Shown here: positions 1 to 7,843 of the stretch, in pieces
Numbering within the stretch: position 1 is the first letter of the stretch
How the letters are laid out: each line of letters starts with the position of its first letter
Origin: Deltaproteobacteria bacterium
Lineage (GTDB): Bacteria; Myxococcota_A; Polyangia; Polyangiales; JADJMO01
NCBI GenBank assembly: GCA_022843175.1
Contig: JALHOE010000005.1
Span: forward strand, 1-64,000
Reading direction: 5' to 3'
DNA length: 64,000 nt
Translations under genes and position numbers: made by a program
The notes under the pieces: model-generated
What the model was told of the DNA's origin: nothing
The model's database searches: none
Seen by the model: the letters and a program-made list of their open reading frames with translations, nothing else

Positions 1-1911
1 GCGGCCTCGTCGGCCAGCACGCCCGTGCCCGTGGCGGCGAGCGATCCCGGGTTCAAGGCGCAGGCGTATCAGGGAGCGCTCGCTTCGGCGAAGCTCGGCG
101 GCGCGGCGATGGCGCCGTACACGCCCGAAGAGGTCCGCGAGAAGGTCGCCGAGGGGCAAGAGGCGCTCGCCGCCGGCCGCGTCGGGGACGTCATCTCGTC
201 GATGACCACGCTCGTCGAGAGCCAACGGTTCTCGCTCGTCGCGCGCGAGCCCGAGGGGCGCGCCGCCTACCGCCTGCTCGGCGAGGCCCACGCGCTCGGC
301 GGCGCCCACCTCGTCGCGCGCCACTACCTCCGCAAGGCCGCGAGCGGACCGCCCAAAGAGGCGACCACGCGCTCGGCGGCCCGCCGGCTGACCGATCTCG
401 CGCTCGAGGACGAAGCCTACGAGCAGGGCATCTCCGACCTCGCGCCGATCATCGGGGCCAACACGGGGGCGCAGGAGCTGCGCGGCGAGCTCGACTACCT
501 CGTCGGCCGCCTCGCGGAGTCCACGGGCGACGTCGACGGCGCGATGAAGGCGTACGCGTCGATCGTGCCGCTCTCGCGCTTCTGGTCCTCCGCCACCTAT
601 CGCCGCGGCGTGCTCGAGGTCAACGCGGGGCGCTACGTCGAGGCCGAGAAGCTCTTCTGCCAGGTCGCCGATCCGAAGCGACAGGACAGCTCGGCGCCGG
701 TGTTCGCCGACGACCGGTTCTTCGCGGTCCGCGATCTCGCGCGTCTCGCGCTCGGTCGTCTCGCCCACGAGGGCGGTCGTCACGACGACGCGCGCTACTA
801 CTACTACCTGGTTCCCCAGGACTCGCGGCGCCTCTCCGAGAGCCTCTACGAGTCGGCGACGTCGCGCTACGAGGCGCACGATTACGACGGCGCGCGCGAG
901 CTGCTCGACGAGCTGATGACGCTCGGCGAGGGGCACGTCTACGACGACGAGTCCCACGTGCTCGACGCCTACGTCGACATCGCCCAGTGCCGCTTCGAGA
1001 GCGCGGGCAAGAAGCTCGACAAGTTCCTCGGCAGCTACACCGCGGTCCGCGAACGCGCGCACTCGCTCGCCGCCGGGCCCGACGTCGAGATTCGCGCGTT
1101 CCTCGAGCGCGGCGATCGCGCCGCGGCCGAGACGGGGAAGCCGGGCGACGTCGACGCGCGCATCTGGCGAAGGCTCGAGGCCGACCCGGCGTTGCTCATG
1201 ATCCTCCGCGCGCGCCGCCGGCTCGCGGCGCAGCTCGGCGGCCTGCAGAGCACCAAGACGGAGCTCGAGGGGATCGCCGCCGTCGTGGGCCCCACGGCCG
1301 GCAAGGGCTCCACCAAGCCGGCGATCGATCCGGCGAAGCTCGGTCCCACCAACGAGGACAAGGCGCTCGACGCGCGCGCCGCCGTCGACGCAATCCGCAA
1401 GGAGCTCGCCGCGCTCGAAGCCGCGGGCGCGCCCAAGGACAAGATCGCCAAGCTTCGCGCCGAGCTCGACACCCTCAGCGAGAAGGTCGGGGCCGCCGAG
1501 GGCGAGGTCCTCGCCGTCGTCGACGAGGGCTCCGCGATGACGGGCACCGGCCTGCCCGCGATGATCGCCGCCGATCAGAGCCACGCCAAGGCGCTCGAGG
1601 CGAAGGGTAAGCTCGTCCTTGCCGACCTCGACGCGGCGGCGATCGCGCTCACCCGCGACGCGCTCAAGCGCCTGGACAAGCGCTCGTCTCGCCTGGTCGC
1701 GCGCGCTCGCCTCGCGAAGATCGACGTGGTGCTCGGCCGCAAGAAGGGCCTCGAGGTCGAGGTCGACGCGATCCGCCAGGGCATCCTCCCGAAGTCGGCG
1801 ATCGATTCCATCGACGCCGCGCGCTACCTCGAGGACGGCGAGGAGTACTGGCCCTTCGAGGGCGACGAGTGGCTCGACGAGGTGATCGGCGTGGAGCAGG
1901 GCGAGAAGTAG
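1..1911 (+). CDS. TPR-repeat protein, 5' end outside window (GltC-like?)
   Basis: The reading frame is open from base 1, so the start lies upstream and 636 residues are visible. The middle part has degenerate TPR-like helical pairs, for example the stretch with RYYYYLVPQDSRRL and YDGARELLDEL near residues 260-300. A Lys/Glu/Ala-rich coiled-coil-like segment follows at about 430-520, and an acidic C-terminus ends the protein. From memory of the family, the pairing of a tyrosine-rich TPR with a following ARELLDEL-type helix resembles periplasmic TPR proteins of the myxobacterial gliding apparatus (GltC/AgmU type). That is family resemblance, not a proven assignment. The hemerythrin gene follows 43 nt downstream. 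Its role is probably as a scaffold for protein-protein contacts. Confidence 0.75.
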   Translation, partial: AASSASTPVPVAASDPGFKAQAYQGALASAKLGGAAMAPYTPEEVREKVAEGQEALAAGRVGDVISSMTTLVESQRFSLVAREPEGRAAYRLLGEAHALGGAHLVARHYLRKAASGPPKEATTRSAARRLTDLALEDEAYEQGISDLAPIIGANTGAQELRGELDYLVGRLAESTGDVDGAMKAYASIVPLSRFWSSATYRRGVLEVNAGRYVEAEKLFCQVADPKRQDSSAPVFADDRFFAVRDLARLALGRLAHEGGRHDDARYYYYLVPQDSRRLSESLYESATSRYEAHDYDGARELLDELMTLGEGHVYDDESHVLDAYVDIAQCRFESAGKKLDKFLGSYTAVRERAHSLAAGPDVEIRAFLERGDRAAAETGKPGDVDARIWRRLEADPALLMILRARRRLAAQLGGLQSTKTELEGIAAVVGPTAGKGSTKPAIDPAKLGPTNEDKALDARAAVDAIRKELAALEAAGAPKDKIAKLRAELDTLSEKVGAAEGEVLAVVDEGSAMTGTGLPAMIAADQSHAKALEAKGKLVLADLDAAAIALTRDALKRLDKRSSRLVARARLAKIDVVLGRKKGLEVEVDAIRQGILPKSAIDSIDAARYLEDGEEYWPFEGDEWLDEVIGVEQGEK

Positions 1912-1954
1912 TCGCGTTGAGCGGGCAGGCCCCGCGCATGCATCCACTCCCCTC

Positions 1955-2458
1955 GTGGACGCCATCGACTTCTTGCAGACTCAGCACGATCTCATCGAAG
2001 AGCATCTCGCAGTCGCGCTCCGCGCCAGAGGCCCAGAGCGCCGCGCCGCGTTCGAGAAGGGCGCCGACATCCTTCTCGCGCACATGACGGTGGAGGAGGA
2101 GATCTTCTTCCCCGCGGTGCGCGACCCAAAGACCGAGAGCAAGCTCCTCGAGAACCTCGAAGAGCACCTCTCGCTCAAGCGCCTCGTCGTCGACATGCTG
2201 TCGATGGATCCCGACGACAAGGTCTTCGAGGCCAAGCTACGCGTCGTGAGCGAGCAATCCGATCACCACCACGACGAAGAGGAGAAGGATCTGTTCCCCG
2301 TGGTGAAGAAGCAGGTGCCCGAACACCGCCGCGTCGAGCTCGGTCGCGCGATGGTGTCCCGCGAGGCCACGCTGCTCGCCGACGGTTCGCCGCGAAAGCT
2401 CGCCTACGGCCACACCGCCGCAGCGGCCCGCCTGTCGTCGCCGTCCTCGCCGTCCTGA
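1955..2458 (+). CDS. Hemerythrin HHE-domain protein
   Basis: The 167-residue protein starts at GTG. It shows the spaced His/Glu pattern of a four-helix hemerythrin bundle: HDLIEEH near residue 10, HMTVEEEIFFP near 47, a His in HLSLKRL near 71, and HHHDEEEKDLFP near 106. Such proteins bind a di-iron centre and oxygen or NO, or act as iron or oxygen sensors in the cytosol. There is no signal peptide. The last 30 residues are Ala/Ser-rich and lie outside the domain. The gene stands alone between a TPR gene and a repeat-rich spacer, so the context does not narrow its role. Confidence 0.85.
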   Translation: MDAIDFLQTQHDLIEEHLAVALRARGPERRAAFEKGADILLAHMTVEEEIFFPAVRDPKTESKLLENLEEHLSLKRLVVDMLSMDPDDKVFEAKLRVVSEQSDHHHDEEEKDLFPVVKKQVPEHRRVELGRAMVSREATLLADGSPRKLAYGHTAAAARLSSPSSPS

Positions 2459-2479
2459 AACGCCCGAGCCCCCACTCCT

Positions 2480-2526
2480 CCAGCGCTCCAGCGCTCCAGC
2501 GCTCGTCGCTCCAGCGCTCCAGCGCT
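2480..2526. repeat. Tandem 8-bp repeat CCAGCGCT
   Basis: Three direct copies of CCAGCGCT at 2480-2503 are followed by a 7-nt variant (CGTCGCT, 2504-2510) and two more perfect copies at 2511-2526. The array lies just 3' of the hemerythrin stop codon in non-coding DNA. The AGCGCT core is itself palindromic. Confidence 0.85.
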
Positions 2527-2570
2527 CCGGCCCCCCGGCCCCGGGAGGGACCCCTCCTCCCAAGTTCGCA

Positions 2571-2673
2571 TCTACTCGCTATTCGCGTTAGTTGCGGGAG
2601 TCGCGGCCGTGGCAGCGCTCGTGTTCAGTTGGGTCTTCCGCAACTAACGCAACTAACGCGAATAGCGAGTAGA
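2571..2673. repeat. 26-bp perfect inverted repeat with 51-bp spacer
   Basis: The left arm 2571-2596 begins TCTACTCGCTATTCGCGTTA. The right arm 2648-2673 is its exact reverse complement. Just before the right arm its inner part is duplicated (CGCAACTAA at 2640-2648 and again at 2648-2656). The arms are much richer in A/T than the surroundings. No transposase or other gene lies between or beside them. A non-autonomous mobile repeat or a regulatory element are both possible. Confidence 0.8.
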
Positions 2674-2805
2674 TCGGAATCTGGATCGGTCAGCCCCCCA
2701 GCCCGAGGGGCCGAGGCGATCGAGCTCGCGGCCGTCGCGCGGGCCGCCCTTTGGGGGCGGGCCGTGCGTGAAACTACCGAGAAAACCCGCGGTGCGTGAA
2801 ATGTG

Positions 2806-2833
2806 TTGACGTGTAGGACAAGGGTGCTACCTG
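2806..2833 (+). promoter_or_regulatory. Candidate promoter of the papain-like lipoprotein gene
   Basis: TTGACG (2806-2811) is followed after 16 nt by TACCTG (2828-2833). The GCTACCT context of the -10 recurs upstream of the pilin gene (25227-25233). The start codon at 2889 has its own AGGAG ribosome site near 2875, so this mRNA would have a leader of about 50 nt. Confidence 0.4.
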
Positions 2834-2888
2834 TAGGCGCACCTCGGCCGTCGAAAAGTTGGCCAGAGGAAAACAGGAGCCCCTCACC

Positions 2889-4178
2889 ATGTCGTTCCTC
2901 CGCAGCCTCGTCGCCCCGTCGCTTCTCGCCCTGGCCCTCAGCACCGGTTGCGCGATGAACACAGCCGACCGCGAGGAGGACGTCACCGAGGGCGCCTCGG
3001 AGGACGCGATCTCCGACGTGCCGCAGTCGGTCGTCGAGCGGCAGTCGATCGGCAACTGCTGGATCTACGCGCACGCGAGCTGGTTCGAGTCGATGTACCT
3101 CACCGCCACGGGCAACCAGTACGACTCGTCGCAGTCGTACGTGACCTACTGGCACTGGTTCGAGCAGATCGCCAACGGCGAGATCGACGGCGAGAAGGAG
3201 ATCTCGACGGGCGGCTGGTTCCGCACCGCGAACTACCTGGTGAAGACGTACGGCGTCGCCGCGGAGAAGGATTTCATCCCGACCGACGCGAACAACGAGA
3301 TGTCGAACGCGCAGAGCAGCGCGCTCTCCAAGGTGAACCAGGAGCTCGCCACCGGCCGTCTCTCGACGACGACCGCGCGCCGTAACCGCCAGCTCGTTCG
3401 CCAGGTGCTCGACGAGGCGTTCGGTCTCTCGACGAGCGTCCGCGGCCAGCTCGACAAGGTCTTCGGCAAGACCGTCGCCCGCAACCTCACGACCCGCAGC
3501 AAGACCACCGGCAAGCTCCTCGCGTCGACGGCCAACACGTTCGTCGTCCGCGCCTCGGCCTTCCCCGCGGCCTACAAGAAGTGGGACGCGACGCAGAAGA
3601 AGAGCGTCGCGGTGAAGACCAACCTCGAGGTCGCCGCCAACGAGTGGCGCGAGGTGAGCTACTCGTCGTGGAACCGCCGCGACACGCAGATCCGCGTGCA
3701 GCGCGCGATGCACGACGCGCAGCCGGTGCCGCTCTCGTGGTTCGTCGACTTCAACGCGCTCGCCAACAGCGGCGACCTGCAGGGCTCGTTCAGCAAGGTC
3801 ACCCTCGACAAGATGGGCCCCGGCCGCCAGGGCGGTCACATGACCGTGATGGAGGACTACGAGGTCACGCTGCCGAGCGGTGAGATCCTCAAGGCCGGCA
3901 CCACGCTCGACCCGGTCGCCGACAAGGCCAAGCTCGACGCGGCGCTCTCGCCGAGCGCGACGATCAAGTTCTTCCGCATCAAGAACTCGTGGGGCAGCTC
4001 GCGCCTCGACCGCGGCTTCGTGCCCGGCATGGGCGGCTACCACGATCTGTACATGGACTACCTGAACGGCCCGCTCAAGCAGTGCGACGAGACCGAGAAC
4101 GCGAAGCCGCTCGCCGAGCGCGGCTGCGACTCCTCGACCGCCGGCCTCCGCGCGGTGTACCTGCCCCCGGGCTACTGA
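2889..4178 (+). CDS. Papain-like (C1-type) cysteine peptidase lipoprotein
   Basis: The protein has 429 residues. The ATG at 2889 is preferred over an upstream in-frame start because AGGAG lies about 10 nt before it and translation then begins with a lipoprotein signal peptide ending LALALSTGC (Cys21). The papain-fold catalytic set is present in order: Q-S-I-G-N-C-W-I-Y with nucleophile Cys57, GGHMTVM with His317, and KNSWGSS with Asn366. The 260-residue gap between Cys and His exceeds that of plain papains, so an insertion domain is likely. After lipid attachment it should sit in the periplasm or outer membrane. The stop codon directly abuts the stop of the convergent kinase-like gene. The substrate is unknown. 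Confidence 0.82.
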   Translation: MSFLRSLVAPSLLALALSTGCAMNTADREEDVTEGASEDAISDVPQSVVERQSIGNCWIYAHASWFESMYLTATGNQYDSSQSYVTYWHWFEQIANGEIDGEKEISTGGWFRTANYLVKTYGVAAEKDFIPTDANNEMSNAQSSALSKVNQELATGRLSTTTARRNRQLVRQVLDEAFGLSTSVRGQLDKVFGKTVARNLTTRSKTTGKLLASTANTFVVRASAFPAAYKKWDATQKKSVAVKTNLEVAANEWREVSYSSWNRRDTQIRVQRAMHDAQPVPLSWFVDFNALANSGDLQGSFSKVTLDKMGPGRQGGHMTVMEDYEVTLPSGEILKAGTTLDPVADKAKLDAALSPSATIKFFRIKNSWGSSRLDRGFVPGMGGYHDLYMDYLNGPLKQCDETENAKPLAERGCDSSTAGLRAVYLPPGY

Positions 4179-5807
4179 TCACTTCACGCAGCGAAAACCG
4201 AGCGTGATGTCCGCGTTCGTCGGGGACTGCTCCAGGCGCGACTCGATCGTCACGCCGGTCTCGGAGCAGTCCCACGCGCCGCCCCGCATGACCGGGAGGC
4301 CGCGCGCCGAGACGTCCGTCGTCCACTCCCACAGCGAGCCGCCCATGTCGACCGCGCCGTAGAACGACGCGGTCTTCGGGTGCGCGTCCGCCGGCTGCGT
4401 GCCGACCGGCTGCTTGTTGCAGCCGGGGTTGTCGGGGCCGTAGCGCGCGAAGCCGACCTCTTTGCAGCGGGGCGGCAGATCGCCCCACGGATACTTGCGG
4501 GTGTCGTCGCCGCGCGCGGCGCGCGTCCATTCGGCGCCGGTCGGCACGCGCTTGCCCGCGAAGGTGCAGTACGCGATGGCCTGCGGCAGGCTGATGCAGT
4601 TGATCGGGTGGTCGTCGCGCCCGGGGCGGTGGTAGTTGCAGAGCCACTCCTTGCGGACCGGATCGCTCTCGCTCCAGCCGCTCGCGCGCTTGTGGGTCTC
4701 CTTGCAGGCGCCCGCTTCGACGCAGGCGCGGTAGCTCTTCACGGTCACCTCGGTGCGGTCGACGAGCAGCGACTCGCCGGCGGCGACCATGTCCGGTGGG
4801 CGCGCCGGCGGCGGCGCGGAGGGCGCCTCCACGGGTGCGGGTGAGGGGGGAGGCGCGGGCGGGGGCGCGGCACTTGCCACGAGGGATGGAGTCGGGGGCG
4901 CGGGCCGGCGCAGCGCCCGCACGAGCGCCTCGATCCCGAAGGCGGCGCTGATCAACAAGACGCTCGCGCCGATCACGATCGACGGCTGCGCGCTCGGAGG
5001 TCGCGTGCGCGGCTCGACGATGGGCTCGAGCACGCGCGGGCGCGGCGGCTCGGGTTCGGTGCCGGGGGCGGCGAGCACCGCCGAACGCAGCTCGGCCCAC
5101 AGCGCGCTCGCGCTCGCGAAGCGCAGCTCGGCGTCGACGGCGAGGGCGCGCTCGAGGACGCGATCGATCTCGGGCGCGGCGGCGACGTCGAGCGCCGCGA
5201 GGGAGGGACGCCGCTGTCGATCGAGCGCGCGCACGTAGAGCTCGCGCTCGTCGGTCCATGGCGAGCGCCCGCTGACCGCAGCGAGGAACAGCAGCGCGAG
5301 CGCGTACACGTCGGCGCGCGCGGCCACGGTCGGGCGCTCGTCGAGCTGCTCGGGCGCGGAGTAGGCCGGCGTGCGCGGAAGACCGAGCGTCGCCGCGATC
5401 ACGAGATCGATCACGACCGTCTGGCCGGCGACGAGGCCGATTCGCTGCGGGGAGAGCGCGCCGTGCCCGACGCCTCGAGCGTGGGCCACCGAGAGCACCG
5501 CCGCGACCGGCTCGAGGAACGACAGCGCATCGAGCAGCGAGCGCCGCTCGCGAAAGGACGCCGCTCGGACGGCGGGGCGCGCGATCACCCGAGCGCCCTC
5601 GACCGAGACACCCACGATCGGGAGGTGTCCCGGGCCGGCGAGCGCTGCGTCGAGCGCGCGCACCTCGTCGCGGAAGCGCACGTCGGCGTCGCGGTCGACC
5701 GACGCGGAGACCGCGACGACGCGCTCGTCGGTGACGCGATGGACCTCGACCCGGTCGGTGTGCTCGATCACCTCGATCGAGATCCAGGGACCGGGAAGAG
5801 CCGCCAC
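4179..5807 (-). CDS. Pseudokinase fused to FGE-sulfatase-like domain
   Basis: The 542-residue protein starts at GTG. Residues about 20-245 have the layout of a Ser/Thr kinase: HGALSP (115-120) at the catalytic loop, an APE motif at 151-153 and the ARADVYALA helix near 163. Key residues are changed: the ATP-binding Lys position reads VAVSAS, the HRD Asp is Ala117, and DFG reads DLV (134-136). After a Pro-rich linker come a membrane segment (about 276-298), another Pro/Ala linker, and a formylglycine-generating-enzyme-like domain (about 340-542) with GAEWTRAARG, GGSLWEWT and a terminal LGFRCVK. Only the first of the two FGE active-site cysteines is visible (GGAWDC). I infer a membrane-anchored scaffold or sensor, not an active kinase. 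Confidence 0.83.
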   Translation of the reverse strand: MAALPGPWISIEVIEHTDRVEVHRVTDERVVAVSASVDRDADVRFRDEVRALDAALAGPGHLPIVGVSVEGARVIARPAVRAASFRERRSLLDALSFLEPVAAVLSVAHARGVGHGALSPQRIGLVAGQTVVIDLVIAATLGLPRTPAYSAPEQLDERPTVAARADVYALALLFLAAVSGRSPWTDERELYVRALDRQRRPSLAALDVAAAPEIDRVLERALAVDAELRFASASALWAELRSAVLAAPGTEPEPPRPRVLEPIVEPRTRPPSAQPSIVIGASVLLISAAFGIEALVRALRRPAPPTPSLVASAAPPPAPPPSPAPVEAPSAPPPARPPDMVAAGESLLVDRTEVTVKSYRACVEAGACKETHKRASGWSESDPVRKEWLCNYHRPGRDDHPINCISLPQAIAYCTFAGKRVPTGAEWTRAARGDDTRKYPWGDLPPRCKEVGFARYGPDNPGCNKQPVGTQPADAHPKTASFYGAVDMGGSLWEWTTDVSARGLPVMRGGAWDCSETGVTIESRLEQSPTNADITLGFRCVK

Positions 5808-5814
5808 GCGCGGC

Positions 5815-5820
5815 AGCTTA
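5815..5820 (-). promoter_or_regulatory. Candidate -10 hexamer (TAAGCT), leaderless type
   Basis: Read on the minus strand, TAAGCT ends 7 nt before the GTG start of the pseudokinase gene. No Shine-Dalgarno sequence is visible between them. It belongs to the window-wide TAnnnT-N6-8-start pattern. Confidence 0.35.
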
Positions 5821-5852
5821 ACTCACGCAAGACGGGGCCACGGGTGACGGGG

Positions 5853-6494
5853 TCAGGCGAGGCTCGGGGACGTGGTTCGCCCCTCGCTCTGCGGCGGGAC
5901 GATGTCGACGGGCTCGGCGCCGCTCGGCGGCGAGGCGAGCTCGGTGTACTCGCGTTCGAGGAGACCGAGGTACGCGCGAACGAACGCGGGGAGATCCTCC
6001 GGTTTGCGGCTCGTCACCAGGCCGCGATCGACGACGACCTCCTGGTCGACCCAGCGCGCTCCGGCGGCCTCGAGCTCGGCGCGGCAGTCGGGGTGCGAGG
6101 TGACGATGCGCCCCGCGACCGTGTTGGCCGCGGAGAGCAGCCATGGTCCGTGACAGATCGCGGCCACCGGCTTTCCCCGCTCGAACATCCGCCGCACCCA
6201 CGAGAGGTGTGCGCCCGACGCGCGCATCCACGCGGGGCTCTCCACGCCGCCGGGGATGACCAAGCCGTCGTAGGTCTCGGGGTTGGCGTCGTGCAGGAGC
6301 CGATCGGGACGAACGCCCGCGGTCTCCCTGCCCTTCACCTCGCCCTTGATGTGGTCGTGATGGGCCTCGTTCGGAGCGAGCACGTCCACGCTGACGCCCG
6401 CGTCACGGAGCGCCTTCACCGGAACGTCGAGCTCCGATTGCTCGAATCCATCCGCCACGATGACTGCGACGCGCATCCTGCCGAGCTTGCCCAT
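5853..6494 (-). CDS. DJ-1/PfpI family protein (class I amidotransferase fold)
   Basis: The protein has 213 residues from the ATG at 6494, chosen because AGGAGG lies 8 nt upstream; a GTG three codons earlier would overlap that site. The nucleophile elbow AICHGPW carries the Cys of the DJ-1/PfpI family, with an early Glu in ADGFEQSE and the VIPGG strand before it. Family members act as deglycases, chaperones or proteases in stress response; the exact activity here is not predictable. There is no signal peptide, so it is cytosolic. The last 25 residues are a Pro/Ser-rich tail beyond the family core. The gene is monocistronic, downstream of a small plus-strand gene in divergent orientation. Confidence 0.9.
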   Translation of the reverse strand: MGKLGRMRVAVIVADGFEQSELDVPVKALRDAGVSVDVLAPNEAHHDHIKGEVKGRETAGVRPDRLLHDANPETYDGLVIPGGVESPAWMRASGAHLSWVRRMFERGKPVAAICHGPWLLSAANTVAGRIVTSHPDCRAELEAAGARWVDQEVVVDRGLVTSRKPEDLPAFVRAYLGLLEREYTELASPPSGAEPVDIVPPQSEGRTTSPSLA

Positions 6495-6626
6495 GGTGTG
6501 CACCTCCTACCGGTGAAGAGACGGTTCGGCTTTCTCGATGCACGGTGCATGCACGGCACGCCGGATGCTGAGCTCTTGTGCATGCGACAGCGATCACTGT
6601 CGCGATAGCCGGAAGGGAAAGACGCC

Positions 6627-6845
6627 ATGACTCCGCGTAAGGGAATCGTTCGACGCGTCGCGGATCGGATCCGAAAACGGAAGGCAACGACGATCGAGCG
6701 TGGTCCGGAACAGCATCCGGACGACGATCGGATGTACATCAGCAGCGGCAGGGTCGACCGGATCAGTCACGGCGAGGATGCGAGCGCCCGTCGCGATCGC
6801 GCTGGCGCAGACATCGAACGCGGGAGCTTCGACGGCTCGCTATAG
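6627..6845 (+). CDS. Small basic hypothetical protein
   Basis: The 72-residue open frame has a purine-rich ribosome site (GGAAGGGA) about 8 nt before its ATG. The first 25 residues are strongly basic (KGIVRRVADRIRKRK) and the remainder is Asp/Arg-rich. It has no Cys, signal peptide or membrane segment. Its third-position GC is weaker than in neighbouring genes, so it may be recent, or not a gene at all. Its last 6 bases overlap the end of the convergent zinc-ribbon gene. I do not recognise a family. Confidence 0.45.
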   Translation: MTPRKGIVRRVADRIRKRKATTIERGPEQHPDDDRMYISSGRVDRISHGEDASARRDRAGADIERGSFDGSL

Positions 6846-7334
6846 CCCCGGCACGCCCTTGGGCGGGGGGGCCCCGTAGGCGGGCACGTTCATGCTCGGC
6901 GGCTTGGGCGGCGGCGGCTTGGGCGGCGGCGGCGCGCCGTACTTCGTGACCATGCCGCCGTGATCGTCGACGAGGCCCGCGTCGGCGTGGCTCGGCGGCG
7001 GCGGCTTGGGGTGCGGCGGCGAGGGCGCGCCGTACTCCGCGACCGGCGAGCCGGGATCGTCGACGAGGCCGGGAGGCGTCGTCGTGGGTGACGGCGCGGG
7101 CGTGGGCGTGGGCTTGGCGGCGGCAGGGTCCTTGGCGATGGGGGTCGGCTGCGGCTCGCTCTGACACGCGGCAAGCGCGAGGCTCGCGGCGACCACCGCC
7201 GCGCGCGACATACGGACGACCGGTCCGTACTCGACCACCGCGGCCTCACGCGCCGCGCCGCAAAAGGGGCAGGCGGGCTCGATGGTGCGGACGTGACGAC
7301 GACAACCGGCGCAGGGCGAAAGGGGCTGGTACAT
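6840..7334 (-). CDS. Zinc-ribbon, membrane-anchored Pro-rich protein
   Basis: The protein has 164 residues. The N-terminus holds a four-Cys ribbon (C-A-G-C at about 8-11 and C-P-F-C at about 22-25) with a conserved-looking RHVRTIEPA between. A hydrophobic segment, MSRAAVVAASLALAAC (about 42-57), ends in a lipobox-like LAAC. The rest is Pro/Lys/Gly-rich with three copies of an (E/K/A)YGAPxP motif. Two readings fit: a cytosolic zinc ribbon followed by a membrane anchor, or translation from the internal ATG at 7211 giving an ordinary lipoprotein. Proteins with this ribbon-plus-anchor plan are, as I recall, common in myxobacteria. Function unknown. Confidence 0.7.
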   Translation of the reverse strand: MYQPLSPCAGCRRHVRTIEPACPFCGAAREAAVVEYGPVVRMSRAAVVAASLALAACQSEPQPTPIAKDPAAAKPTPTPAPSPTTTPPGLVDDPGSPVAEYGAPSPPHPKPPPPSHADAGLVDDHGGMVTKYGAPPPPKPPPPKPPSMNVPAYGAPPPKGVPGL

Positions 7335-7501
7335 GCTCGTGCTCCATCAGACGGACAGCCTGTCCCGAAGTTCTAACCGAGATTGCGCGGCTCGCTGCGC
7401 AAAGCGCGCAGCGCACCCTCCGGAAGACGCACCGTGGCTGGAATCGCCGTTCGGGCGACGCATTTCCGGCTCCTCGCACGGTGCGTGCAGCAGTGGCCCG
7501 C

Positions 7502-7801
7502 ATGCGCACCCTCGTCTCCGGCCTCGAAGAGTTGCGCGACGCCCTCTCGCGCGAGGCGCGTCGCTCGGTGGTTGTGTTGTCCACGCTCGTCGCCGCGCTC
7601 TGGTTATGCGTCGCCGGCGGGGTGTCGGCGGCGACGCGCGAACCGGCGCCCGCCGCGTACCTCCTCGCGTTCGTGAGCGAGGCGCCGGAGCCGCCGCGCG
7701 TGGTCGGTCCGATCGAGTGGCCGACGATCGCGATGGCGCCCCGCGAGGATCCGTTCCGCAAGAAACAAAAGCCGGTGCGCCCACCGCGCGGGCACAAGTA
7801 A
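7502..7801 (+). CDS. Small single-pass membrane protein
   Basis: The frame encodes 99 residues with strongly G/C-biased third positions, like its neighbours. An amphipathic, charged N-terminus (LEELRDALSREARR) precedes one membrane segment (about 24-44, VVVLSTLVAALWLCVAGGV). A Pro-rich, basic C-terminus follows (KKQKPVRPPRGHK). It lies 42 nt before the large TPR gene and could be co-transcribed with it. No known domain is seen. The start is the first ATG ahead of the charged helix. Confidence 0.6.
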   Translation: MRTLVSGLEELRDALSREARRSVVVLSTLVAALWLCVAGGVSAATREPAPAAYLLAFVSEAPEPPRVVGPIEWPTIAMAPREDPFRKKQKPVRPPRGHK

Positions 7802-7843
7802 CCAGCGGTGGATTAACGCGCGGCTCCCTGACATTCTTCGCCT

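Larger units (their letters stand above)
2459..2888. other. 430-bp repeat-rich intergenic region
   Basis: No convincing gene is present. From left to right the stretch holds tandem CCAGCGCT octamers (2480-2526), a 26-bp perfect inverted repeat (arms 2571-2596 and 2648-2673), a CG-rich filler, and a promoter-like TTGACG element at 2806 in front of the papain-like lipoprotein gene. Confidence 0.7.

Noticed and set aside
2480..2526. CRISPR array.
   Set aside because: The unit is 8 bp with no spacers; no array of regular repeats with unique spacers and no cas gene exists in the window.
2571..2673. Terminal inverted repeats of an insertion sequence.
   Set aside because: Only 51 bp lie between the arms, with no transposase and no visible target-site duplication.
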